From Kibdelosporangium sp040675465 (GTDB lineage Bacteria; Actinomycetota; Actinomycetes; Mycobacteriales; Pseudonocardiaceae): DNA of 64,000 nucleotides. The notes below the pieces were generated by a model. The model was not told the origin of the DNA. It saw only the letters and a program-made list of their open reading frames with translations, and did no database searches. The stretch is from positions 186,001-250,000 of the forward strand of contig NZ_JBFAPA010000001.1 in assembly GCF_040675465.1 (NCBI RefSeq). The letters are read 5' to 3'. Below are positions 44,891 to 54,943 of this stretch, one piece after another. Both the position numbers and the translations under genes were made by a program. Each line of letters starts with the position of its first letter. The first letter of the stretch is position 1.

Positions 44891-46822
44891 TCAGTCGGTG
44901 GGGGTTACTACGGCGAGGATTGTGCCTAGGTCTACTTGTTGGCCTGGTTTTACCGGCAGTTCTGTGAGGGTGCCGGGGGTGGGGGCGGTGATTTTGTGTT
45001 CCATTTTCATGGCTTCGAGCCAGAGGAGGGGTTGGCCGGCGGTGACGGTGTCGCCTTCGGTGGCGGCTACGCGGATGACGGTGCCGGGCATGGGGGCGAG
45101 GAGGCTGCCGGGCGCTACTTGGGTTGAGGGGTCGGTGAAGCGCGGCACCGGGGTCAGAGTGACTGGGCCCAGGGCTGAGTCGACGCAGACGACATCGGGA
45201 TACCGGGCCACGGTGAAGGTTCGGCGGACTCCCTCGACCGTGAGCGCCACCTCCGTCGCGGTGCCTTCAACCACGGTGACGTCCGGGAAGGCGTCGGCGA
45301 TCAGGCCCGTGCGGGTGTGGCGGTAGGTGATTTCGTGGTCGCCTTCGCCGGAGCGGTACGCCTTCCGCTGCGGTTGGGATGGGACGTTGCGCCAGCCGCT
45401 GGGGAGGTTTGTCTGGCGGCTCGCTGCGTCGGCGAGGGCAGCGGCGAGGGCGCTGAGGTTGACGGCGTCCTTGTCGGCCAACGGGGTTGTGAGGGCGTGG
45501 CGGGCCAGGAAGGCCGTGTCGGTATCCCCGGCCAGGAATGAGGGGTGGCGCAGCACGCGCACCAACAGGTCCCGGTTGGTGACCAAGCCATGGATCTCAG
45601 CGCCCGCCAACGCGCCCGCAAGGCCCAGGGCGGCCTCGGTGCGGGTCGGTGCGTATGCGATGACCTTGGCGAGCATGGGGTCGTAGTAGACGCCGACCAC
45701 GGAACCGTCCGAAACGCCGCTGTCCAGGCGGAGTCCGTACCGAGCAGGCACCTCAAAGGCAGCAGCCACACCGGGAATGGACAGCCGGTGCAGGGTTCCG
45801 CTCTGCGGCCGCCAGTCCTGGGCCGGGTCCTCCGCGTACAGCCGCACCTCGATGGCGTGCCCCTGCGCGGAAGGAGGTGTGTCGCTCAGCGGAACGCCTT
45901 GGGCGACAAGGAGTTGCAGGCGGACCAGGTCCTCACCCGTCGTGCACTCGGTGACGGGGTGCTCCACCTGCAGGCGGGTGTTCATCTCCAGGAAGAAGAA
46001 CCGGCCCTGCTCGTCGGCGAGGAACTCCACCGTGCCCGCGCCTGTGTAGCCGATCGCGGAGGCGGCTGAGCGGGCAGCCTCGAAAAGGCGTGCACGCATG
46101 CCCGGGATCCGGGTCACCAAAGGCGAAGGCGCTTCCTCGATGACCTTCTGGTGCCGCCGCTGGATGGAACACTCGCGCTCGCCCAGCGCCCACACGGTTC
46201 CGTGGGTGTCGGCCATGACCTGGACTTCGATGTGCCGGCCGTTCTCCAGGTACGGCTCGCAGAACACCGTCGGGTCGCCGAAAGCCGACGCGGCCTCCGA
46301 CTGTGCCGCCTCCAGCTCAGCAGGGAGGTCGGCAAGGGTACGCACAACCCGCATGCCCCGACCGCCGCCACCCGCGGAAGCCTTGATCAGCACCGGGAAA
46401 TCCGCGTCGGACACAGGCTCCACAGAGGACAGCGTGGGCACGCCCGCCGCGGCCATCAGGGACTTCGACTCGATCTTGGACCCCATCTGGGCGATCGCCG
46501 ACGGCGGCGGGCCGATCCAGACCAGCCCAGCGTCCAGCACTGCCTGCGCGAACGAGGCGTTCTCCGACAGGAACCCATACCCGGGGTGGATCGCGTCCGC
46601 GCCCGCCCGCAGAGCGGCCTCGATCAGCAACGATCCCCGCAGGTACGTCTCGCCAGGTGTGTTGCCCGGCAGGCGAACCGCGGCATCCGCCTCGCGGACG
46701 TGCGGCGACGAGGCGTCCGCGTCGGAGTACACCGCGACACAGCCGATGCCCAGGGACCGGCAGGTGCGGAACACCCGGCGGGCGATCTCCCCGCGGTTGG
46801 CGACCAGAACACTCGTGATCAT
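44891..46822 (-). CDS. Acyl-CoA carboxylase alpha subunit (biotin carboxylase + biotin carrier)
   Basis: A 643-residue biotin-dependent carboxylase subunit. Residues 1-445 are biotin carboxylase: start MITSVLVANRGEIARRVFRT, ATP-grasp glycine loop KASAGGGGRGMRVV, and active-site FLEMNTRLQVEHPVTE. The C-terminal biotinyl domain carries the target Lys606 in LEAMKMEH. Together with the beta subunit upstream it carboxylates an acyl-CoA. The AtuA neighbour suggests 3-methylcrotonyl- or geranyl-CoA rather than acetyl-CoA. ATG 46822 starts 5 bases after the beta-subunit stop. Confidence 0.95.
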   Translation of the reverse strand: MITSVLVANRGEIARRVFRTCRSLGIGCVAVYSDADASSPHVREADAAVRLPGNTPGETYLRGSLLIEAALRAGADAIHPGYGFLSENASFAQAVLDAGLVWIGPPPSAIAQMGSKIESKSLMAAAGVPTLSSVEPVSDADFPVLIKASAGGGGRGMRVVRTLADLPAELEAAQSEAASAFGDPTVFCEPYLENGRHIEVQVMADTHGTVWALGERECSIQRRHQKVIEEAPSPLVTRIPGMRARLFEAARSAASAIGYTGAGTVEFLADEQGRFFFLEMNTRLQVEHPVTECTTGEDLVRLQLLVAQGVPLSDTPPSAQGHAIEVRLYAEDPAQDWRPQSGTLHRLSIPGVAAAFEVPARYGLRLDSGVSDGSVVGVYYDPMLAKVIAYAPTRTEAALGLAGALAGAEIHGLVTNRDLLVRVLRHPSFLAGDTDTAFLARHALTTPLADKDAVNLSALAAALADAASRQTNLPSGWRNVPSQPQRKAYRSGEGDHEITYRHTRTGLIADAFPDVTVVEGTATEVALTVEGVRRTFTVARYPDVVCVDSALGPVTLTPVPRFTDPSTQVAPGSLLAPMPGTVIRVAATEGDTVTAGQPLLWLEAMKMEHKITAPTPGTLTELPVKPGQQVDLGTILAVVTPTD

Positions 46823-46827
46823 CGCTC

Positions 46828-48419
46828 TCACATCCGGAAGACGCCGAAGCCGTCCGCACCCGCGACCGGCTGAGTGTGGATCGCCGACAAGCACAGCCCG
46901 AGCACGGTCCGCGTGTCCCGTGGGTCGATCACGCCGTCGTCGTACAGCCTGCCGGACAGGAACATCGGCAGCGACTCGGCCTCGATCTGCGCCTCGACCA
47001 TCGCGCGCATGCCCGCGTCGTGTTCCTCGTTGTACTCCTGCCCGCGCGACTGCGCCGCCGCTCTGGCCACAATGGACAGCACTCCGGCCAGCTGCTGTGG
47101 GCCCATGACCGCCGACTTCGCCGACGGCCAGGCGAACAAGAACCGGGGATCGTAGGCGCGGCCGCACATCCCGTAATGCCCGGCGCCATACGACGCGCCC
47201 ATCAGGATCGAGATGTGCGGGACCTTCGAGTTGGACACCGCGTTGATCATCATCGCGCCGTGCTTGATGATCCCGCCCTGCTCGAAGTCCTTGCCCACCA
47301 TGTACCCGGTGGTGTTGTGCAGGAAGATCAACGGGGTGTCGGTCTGGTTGGCCAGCTGGATGAACTGCGCGGCCTTCTGGGATTCCTCGCTGAACAGCAC
47401 GCCGCGGGTGTTCGCGAGAATCCCGACCGGGTAGCCGTGCACGGACGCCCAGCCGGTCGCCAAACTGGTGCCGTACATGGGTTTGAACTCGTCGAAGTCG
47501 GAACCGTCGACCACCCGGGCGATCACGTCACGCGGGTCGAACGGGATCTTGAGGTCCCCGGGCACGATGCCCAGCAGTTCCTCCTCGTCGTACAGCGGCG
47601 GCACGACCGGTCCAGGGTGGACACCGCGTTTGCGCCAGTTCAGCCGGGCCACGATCCGCCGGCCGATCCGGATGGCGTCCTGCTCGTCCAGCGCGAAATA
47701 GTCGGCCAGGCCGGACTTGCGGGCGTGCATCTCGGCCCCGCCCAGCGACTCGTCGTCGGACTCCTCACCGGTGGCCATCTTCACCAGCGGCGGCCCGCCG
47801 AGGAACACTTTGGACTGTTCCTTGACCATCACCACGTGGTCGGACATGCCTGGCACGTAAGCACCACCGGCGGTCGCGTTGCCGAACACGAGAGCGATCG
47901 TCGGGATACCGGCGGCCGAAAGCCGGGTGAGATCCCGGAACAGCCGACCGCCCGGGATGAAGATCTCCTTCTGCGAAGGCAGGTCCGCGCCACCCGACTC
48001 GCCGAGGTTGATCAGCGGCAGCCGGTTCTCCAGCGCGATGTCCATGGCGCGGAACGTCTTCTTGACCGTCCACGGGTTGCTCGACCCGCCGCGCACGGTC
48101 GGGTCGCTGGCCATGATCATGCACTCGACGCCCTCGACCACGCCGATCCCGGTCACCACACTGGCGCCGACCGTGTAGTCGCTGCCCCACGCGGCGAGCG
48201 GGGACAGCTCCAGGAACGGCGAGTCCGGGTCGATCAGCAGCTCGATCCGTTCGCGGGCCAGGAGCTTGCCGCGCTTGCGGTGCCGTTCGACGTACTTCGG
48301 ACCGCCGCCCGCGATCGCCTTGGCGTGCTCGGTGTCCAGCTCCGCGAGCTTGCCGAGCATCGAGTCGCGGTTGGCCGCGTAGTCCGGCGACGATGTGTCC
48401 AGTGTGGACTGCAACGTCG

Positions 48420-48423
<4 letters not shown>
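46828..48423 (-). CDS. Acyl-CoA carboxylase beta subunit (carboxyltransferase)
   Basis: A 531-residue carboxyltransferase with the two crotonase-like halves: N-terminal YVERHRKRGKLLARERIELLIDPDSPFLELSPLAAWG and NLGESGGADLPSQKEIFIPGG; C-terminal ILMGASYGAGHYGMCGRAYDPRFLFAWPSAKSAVMGPQQLAGVL. The sequence is closer to methylcrotonyl/geranyl-CoA type (MCCB-like) than to propionyl-CoA carboxylase, judged from the length and FLHNTTGYMVGKDFE motif. GTG 48423 overlaps the AtuA stop (GTGA) and has GGAGG upstream, so it is translationally coupled. Confidence 0.95.
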
Positions 48424-50105
<1,682 letters not shown>

Positions 50106-50129
50106 GGCAGCCAGCATGCCAGCCATCGA

Positions 50130-50155
50130 GAAAACAAGCAAGCGTGCTTGTTTTC
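50130..50155. promoter_or_regulatory. Perfect palindromic operator upstream of the AtuA/carboxylase operon
   Basis: GAAAACAAGCA (50130-50140) and TGCTTGTTTTC (50145-50155) form an exact 11-bp inverted repeat with an AGCG spacer, AT-rich against its surroundings. It lies 25 bases upstream of the AtuA start and 21 bases upstream of the divergent gene at 50176. Its form suits a TetR-family repressor, which is the usual control of acyl-CoA catabolism in actinomycetes; no TetR gene is in the window. Confidence 0.75.
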
Positions 50156-50175
50156 ACCTCGGGCAAGATGGCGGC

Positions 50176-50499
50176 GTGCCCAAACTCCAGCCCCACCACG
50201 TCTGGCTGATCGGGATCCCGCTCAACCTGCTGCTGTCCATCCCGGCGTACTACGTCGTCGTGTTCGTCGGGCTGGCCGGCGTGGTGATCGGCGGCGAGTT
50301 CGGCTGGACCACGGTGGATCCGACCCTCGTGGACGACGGCGTTGGCATCCCCATCGGCATGGGGGTGGCGGCCCTGGTCTTGGGCACCGCCATCGTCGTG
50401 AGCCTGAACGCGTTCGCCTTCCGTTCGGGCGTGAACCACCGCAGCTACTGGCCCGCGGTCTTCGCCCTGGTCGTGGTCCCGAACCTGTTCCTGCTCTAG
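50176..50499 (+). CDS. Small membrane protein, 107 aa
   Basis: A 107-residue protein with three hydrophobic segments (about 9-38, 56-76 and 88-106; HVWLIGIPLNLLLSIPAYYVVVFVGLAGVVIGG, GVAALVLGTAIVVSLNAFAF, YWPAVFALVVVPNLFLL). There is no domain I recognise. GTG 50176 is chosen because the longer in-frame reading would pass through the palindrome. It is divergent from the AtuA operon and may share the operator. It overlaps the convergent gene by 4 bases. Confidence 0.65.
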   Translation: MPKLQPHHVWLIGIPLNLLLSIPAYYVVVFVGLAGVVIGGEFGWTTVDPTLVDDGVGIPIGMGVAALVLGTAIVVSLNAFAFRSGVNHRSYWPAVFALVVVPNLFLL

Positions 50500-51357
50500 C
50501 GGATCTTCACGACGACCTCGCCGTCGTCATCGGGATCGTCGGGTTCGTCCTCGTCGCCGCGCAGGAAGTCCAGCCGGGTCTGCGGCGTGCGAGGCCGGTC
50601 GCGGTCCCACACCTCGGCGCGTTCCTCACCGGTCAGCTCGGCCAGCCCTTCCTCGATCCGGCCGAGGTTGGTGCTCAGCGCCGAGGTGAACTCCAGCGTC
50701 CGGAACACCTCACGGACGTTGCGCCGGCCCGCGAGGACGTCGTTGACCAGCCGGTTCACGTGTGGACTGCCGCTACGCCGGGCGAACACCGCCAGGTTCG
50801 CACGCAGCTCGCGGGCATCACGCTCGTCGCCGTGCACGAGCCGCGCGATCCCCGACTCCTCATCCTCCTCGCTGGCCGACCAGGCCCAGTTCCAGTAGCC
50901 AACCTTGTGGACGGCCTTGATGACCTTGGTGACCCGCCAGGCGCCGATGATGTCCATCAGGATGTCGAGGCCGGGAACCTCCAGCAGGCAACCGGCCGCG
51001 GCGATCGCCCCGGTGATCAGCCCCTCAAGCGCGGACGCGCATTGCTGGATACCGACCAGCACGTCGTTGTACTTGTCCGCCAGCTGCCGGAGCGCGAAAT
51101 TGCGGCCTTCGATGGCGTTGGCCAGCTGGTCGAAGTGGCTACCGGCGCCGTCGGCGGCATTGCCCATCCCATGACATCCAGCCCGCATCGGGGCGTTGTC
51201 ATCGACTTTGAAATCGAGTTTCGTGATGCCACCGGGATGGTACTTCGAGTCGAGGTTCTGCCCGGTACTCCGGTGGTTGTGCCGATAGACCGGCGCGAGG
51301 TGGCCAGCTTCGAGTTTGACCTTTTCTTGAATGCAAAAGGACGCTGAAACCTGCCAT
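50496..51357 (-). CDS. Hypothetical protein with apparent frameshift near its start
   Basis: ATG 51357 has an excellent Shine-Dalgarno (AGGGGAGGG, 4 bases away), but its frame stops after about 50 codons. The convincing coding frame (IQEKVKLEAGHLAPVYRHN... through ...EVVVKIR) has no start codon of its own before ATG 51188. Removing one base from the AAAA run at 51335-51338 joins the two into a 286-residue protein. Otherwise the gene is 230 residues from 51188. The N-terminal third is helical (DQLANAIEGRNFALRQLADKYNDVLVGIQQ), a glycine/alanine hydrophobic stretch follows (GLITGAIAAAGCLL), and the C-terminus is acidic. It may be a secreted or type-VII-linked protein, but the family is not recognised. 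Confidence 0.6.
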
Positions 51358-51469
51358 TTTGCCCTCCCCTCGCGGGCATAGTGCAAGCCGCAGGCGGTTA
51401 CCGCCGAGGAATGACGAACAATACCTTTTGGGCGATTCACGAATTGCGGGGCTGTGGCACTATATCGAC

Positions 51470-51988
51470 GTGCAACCGAGCGAGTCGCGAGTTGTCTGGC
51501 GTATGCCCACCGCACTGCGAATTCTCGGCGTGACCGGGTGCGTGGTGCTGGAGCTGGCGGCCATCTTCGGGCCCAGCCGGGTGCCTGAGGATCCGGTGAA
51601 CTGGGCGCCGGTCGCCGGGCTCACCCTGGTCCTGGTGGTCACTGTGGCCTTCGCGCGGCGCAGTTGCGTGCTCGATCACGACAAGCTCATCGCGAAAGGC
51701 CGGTTCGCCACGCGCGAGGTGGATCTGAAGGACCTTCGGCAGGCGGCTGTCGGACTGGGGCAGAGCATCTGGGTGCAGACCCACCACCCGCTCGACGACC
51801 GCGGCGGGGATGTGCTCTGCCTGCGGACGATCCCGAAGTCGAAATTCACCCTAATGGGTTTACCTGGCGGCGAGGGCGCGGTGCGGTTGATCAGGGCGCG
51901 GGCTGAGGAGGCCGGGGCGCGGCTGGATCCGCCGGTGCGCAACCCCACGCGGGCGCCGAGCAAGAAGCCGCTCGTCTTCAGTATCTAG
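51470..51988 (+). CDS. PH-domain-like membrane protein, 172 aa
   Basis: A 172-residue protein. Two hydrophobic segments (about 14-31 and 42-58; ALRILGVTGCVVLELAAIFG, WAPVAGLTLVLVVTVAFA) precede a soluble beta-rich domain (CVLDHDKLIAKGRFATREVDLKDLRQAAVGLGQSIWVQTHH). That organisation resembles actinomycete proteins with a bacterial PH domain. GTG 51470 is preferred over the longer frame from 51359. Its tail overlaps the convergent gene by 4 bases. Function unknown. Confidence 0.65.
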   Translation: MQPSESRVVWRMPTALRILGVTGCVVLELAAIFGPSRVPEDPVNWAPVAGLTLVLVVTVAFARRSCVLDHDKLIAKGRFATREVDLKDLRQAAVGLGQSIWVQTHHPLDDRGGDVLCLRTIPKSKFTLMGLPGGEGAVRLIRARAEEAGARLDPPVRNPTRAPSKKPLVFSI

Positions 51989-52770
51989 CCGGGCTGACGA
52001 CCAGGGCCGGGCACACCGGCGAAGGCCTGCGCGATGTCCAGCCAGGCGTCCGCGTCCGCGCCCTCGGCCTTCAGATCGGTGTCGTCGCGGTGGCGTCTTT
52101 GGGTTGATACCAGGGAGAAGTCGAGGGCGCTGCCGACGATCCGCTGGACGGCGTCCTCCGGGCCCCATGCCCAGGTGGTGCCGTCCGGTGCGGCCAGTTC
52201 GACGCGGAACGGTTCGGCTGGCGGGGTGCGGCCGTTGATGTTGAACGCGAAGTCCCTGGTGCGTACTGAGATGTGCGCGACGTGGCGCAGCCTGGCGGTG
52301 GCCGGGCGGGAGATGCCGAGGGCGTCGGCGACGTCGAGGCCGTGCGCCCAGGTCTCCATGATCCGCGCGGTGGCCATGGACATCACGCTCATCGGCGGCC
52401 CGAACCACGGCAGCTTGGTGCCCTCCGGCACGGCGGCGAGGACCTCGACGAGACGCACCCGGGTGCCGCGCCACCACTCCAGCAGGTCGGCCGGATCGCG
52501 CTGCGCACCGGCTTGAGCGGCGTCGTCGGCGAAGGTCGTGGGCGCTTTGAAGGCCTCGGTGAGCACGGCCTGGAACCCGTCCGCGTCGGTCGCGGCCAGC
52601 ACCGAGGCCTCGTCCGTCCAGGCCAGGTGCGCGATCTGGTGCGCGATGGTCCAGCCCTCGGCCGGGGTCATCGTGGCCCACTGCTCGGCGGGCAGGTCGG
52701 CGACGAGCGCTTCGAGCGAGTCACCCTCGGCGCGCAGATCGTCCAGCAGGCCCTTCAGCTGCGACGGCAT
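51985..52770 (-). CDS. TIGR03084-type metal-binding (DinB/MDMPI-like) protein
   Basis: A 261-residue protein. The N-terminal DinB-like bundle has the pattern WATMTPAEGWTIAHQIAHLAWTDEASVLAATD with the metal histidines. The middle ARIMETWAHGLDVADALG and C-terminal GRTPPAEPFRVELAAPDGTTWAWGPEDA match an actinomycete family that, from memory, is often clustered with AtuA and acyl-CoA carboxylase genes. ATG 52770 begins 20 bases after the amidase stop. A close copy of the AtuA-operon palindrome lies 25 bases upstream, which suggests common control. Confidence 0.82.
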   Translation of the reverse strand: MPSQLKGLLDDLRAEGDSLEALVADLPAEQWATMTPAEGWTIAHQIAHLAWTDEASVLAATDADGFQAVLTEAFKAPTTFADDAAQAGAQRDPADLLEWWRGTRVRLVEVLAAVPEGTKLPWFGPPMSVMSMATARIMETWAHGLDVADALGISRPATARLRHVAHISVRTRDFAFNINGRTPPAEPFRVELAAPDGTTWAWGPEDAVQRIVGSALDFSLVSTQRRHRDDTDLKAEGADADAWLDIAQAFAGVPGPGRQPG

Positions 52771-52790
52771 GCCGACAGACTGCCACTCGG

Positions 52791-54173
52791 TCAGGAAGCA
52801 AGCAACCGCGCTTGTTTTGGCCTGACCTTCTCGAACAACGCGGCCATCCGCAGCACGCCGAGGTCGTCGAACCGCCGCCCGGTGATCTGCAGCCCGATCG
52901 GCTGTCCCTCGGCGGTGAACCCGGCGTTGATCGACACCGACGGCTGGCCGGACATGTTGTACGGCACGGTGAACCCGATGTGCTCGAACGGTCTCGCCGG
53001 ATCGTTCACCGGCGACGCCCAGTCCGCCGGGAACGCCGAGACCGGGGAGGTCGGCGAAAGCACGAAGTCGAACGGCTCGGTGGCGCGCAAAGCCGCCACC
53101 GTCATCGCGTCGATCTGTGAGAACCCGCGGTAGACGTCGACGCCGGAAGTCGAAGCGCCGCCACGGGCCCATTCCAGGATGTACGGCAGCACCCGGGACC
53201 GGCGCTCCTCCGGCAGGGCAACGAGATCCGACCACAGACGGGTCCGCCAGAACAGGTCCAGACCGTTGAGCATCTCCCTGGTGACAAAGGGATCCACCGG
53301 TTCGACGACCGCGCCCTCGAACAGCTCGGCGGCGTCGGTCACGGCCTTCCTGATCTCCGGCTCGACGTCCAGGCCCACACCGGCGTCGAGGTGCAGCCCG
53401 ATCCGCACTCCCTCGGCCGAGAAGTCCAAGGACTGCCAAGGGATGTCACTGGGCGGCAGGCTCATGTGGTCGCGACTGTCCGGTTGGGACAGAACGCTCA
53501 TCAGCAACGCGGTGTCCGCAACGGTTCTGGTCATCGGACCCACGACCCGCCCGATGTACGGCGGGTTCACCGGCACCCGGCCGAAACTCGGCTTCAACCC
53601 GACCAGCCCGCAGAAGGCCGCGGGCAACCGGATCGAGCCGCCGATGTCGGTCCCGATGTGCAACGGGCCGTAGCCGGCGGCGGCCGCGGCACCGGCGCCC
53701 GCGCTCGAACCGCCGGGGGTTCGGTTGGTGTCCCACGGGTTGCGGGAGGCTTCGTGAAAGCTCGACAGGCCGGAAGTGAGCATTCCGTAGTCGGGCATGG
53801 TCGTCTTGCCGAGCAGCACCGCGCCGGACTCCCGGATCCGGGCCGCGGCAGGCGCGTCCTGCGATGCAGGCGTCAGGTCGGTGGCGGCGGTGCCCAGTGG
53901 GACGGGCGTGCCCTCGGTGGCCACGTTTTCCTTGATGGTCACCGGAACGCCATCCAAAGTCCCTTGTGGACTTCCGGATCGCCAGCGCTGCTCCGACTCC
54001 TTGGCCGCCGACCGCACCTCGGCGGGATCGTGCGTGTAGAACGCCTTGAGCACCGGTTCGCGGGCCTCGATCCGGGCCAGCACGGCCTCGGCCACCTCGA
54101 CCGGCGACAGGTCACCCGACCGGTACCCGGCGAGCAGCTCCACTGCGGTCAGTTCGGTGAGATCGGTCATCAT
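52791..54173 (-). CDS. Amidase (amidase signature family)
   Basis: A 460-residue amidase. The Ser-cisSer-Lys triad is readable: Lys81 (VTIKENVA), Ser156 (TPGGSSAGAG) and nucleophile Ser180 (TDIGGSIRLPA). It hydrolyses amide bonds; with the peptide-type ABC importer of the same operon it probably releases an amine or acid from an imported amide. ATG 54173 overlaps the SDR stop (ATGA); ATG 54170 is the alternative with better Shine-Dalgarno spacing (GGGAGGGG). It is the last gene of an eight-gene coupled operon. Confidence 0.93.
   Translation of the reverse strand: MMTDLTELTAVELLAGYRSGDLSPVEVAEAVLARIEAREPVLKAFYTHDPAEVRSAAKESEQRWRSGSPQGTLDGVPVTIKENVATEGTPVPLGTAATDLTPASQDAPAAARIRESGAVLLGKTTMPDYGMLTSGLSSFHEASRNPWDTNRTPGGSSAGAGAAAAAGYGPLHIGTDIGGSIRLPAAFCGLVGLKPSFGRVPVNPPYIGRVVGPMTRTVADTALLMSVLSQPDSRDHMSLPPSDIPWQSLDFSAEGVRIGLHLDAGVGLDVEPEIRKAVTDAAELFEGAVVEPVDPFVTREMLNGLDLFWRTRLWSDLVALPEERRSRVLPYILEWARGGASTSGVDVYRGFSQIDAMTVAALRATEPFDFVLSPTSPVSAFPADWASPVNDPARPFEHIGFTVPYNMSGQPSVSINAGFTAEGQPIGLQITGRRFDDLGVLRMAALFEKVRPKQARLLAS
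52795..52818. promoter_or_regulatory. Second copy of the AtuA-operon operator, inside the amidase gene end
   Basis: The segment ending CGCGCTTGTTTT matches the palindrome at 50130-50155 at 20 of 24 aligned bases, including the whole GCTTGTTTT half and AAGCAA. It lies in the last codons of the amidase gene and 25 bases upstream of the TIGR03084-type start, the same spacing as at the AtuA gene. Confidence 0.65.
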
Positions 54174-54943
54174 GCCCCTCCCGGCGGGTCGAACCGGCCG
54201 TCCACAGCGGTCCAGCCACCGTCGACGGCCAGCACCGCGCCTGTCACGAAACTCGAGGCGTCCGAGGCGAGGTACACCACCGCGCCGGCCATCTCGGACG
54301 GCTGCGCCCACCGGCCGAGCGCGCCCTTGTCCGCATATGCCTGGTACCACTCGGGATCCGACTTGATCTGCGCGGTCAGTGGCGTCTCCACCACCCCGGG
54401 CGCGATCGCGTTCACCCGTACCCCGGACGGGCCGAACTCCGCCGCCGCGGTCCGCAACAGTTGCACCAGCCCGGCTTTGGTGGCCGCGTAGACGCTTTGC
54501 CCTGGTTCGACCACCGAACCACGAATCGAGGAGAAGCCGATGATGCTGCCCCGGCCGCGCTCGACCATGCCCGCGCCGAACGCCCGCACCACGTCGAAGG
54601 TGGCGCCCAGGTTGAGCGCCACCACCTTGTCGAACTCCGCGCGGCTGTAGTCAAGCAGGCGCTTACGCACGTTCATCGCGGCCGTCAGCACGACCACGTC
54701 GATCACGCCGAGCCCGGCGGCCAGTTCCTGGACCCCCTCGGTGTCCAGGACGTTGACCTCGCGAGCCTCGGCGTCGATCGCGGACGCCGTTTCCCGCGCA
54801 GCGGGAAGGTTCACATCGGCACAGACGACGGTCGCCCCGTGGGCTGCCAACGCGTACGCGGACTCGCGGCCGATCCCACTACCGGCACCGAGCACGATAG
54901 CGCGGCGACCGTCCAAACGGAACAGTTCACGGTAGTCGTTCAC
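54170..54943 (-). CDS. Short-chain dehydrogenase/reductase
   Basis: A 257-residue classical SDR. The cofactor loop is GAGSGIG at 19-25, catalytic Ser138/139 in IIGFSSIRGS, Tyr152 and Lys156 in YAATKAG, and VNAIAPGVVETPLTAQ follows. The usual NNAG motif is replaced by TAAM at 87-90, which is atypical but tolerated. Asp43 after the second strand (VVCADVN) suggests NAD rather than NADP. GTG 54943 overlaps the stop of the aldehyde dehydrogenase (GTGA). Confidence 0.93.
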   Translation of the reverse strand: MNDYRELFRLDGRRAIVLGAGSGIGRESAYALAAHGATVVCADVNLPAARETASAIDAEAREVNVLDTEGVQELAAGLGVIDVVVLTAAMNVRKRLLDYSRAEFDKVVALNLGATFDVVRAFGAGMVERGRGSIIGFSSIRGSVVEPGQSVYAATKAGLVQLLRTAAAEFGPSGVRVNAIAPGVVETPLTAQIKSDPEWYQAYADKGALGRWAQPSEMAGAVVYLASDASSFVTGAVLAVDGGWTAVDGRFDPPGGA

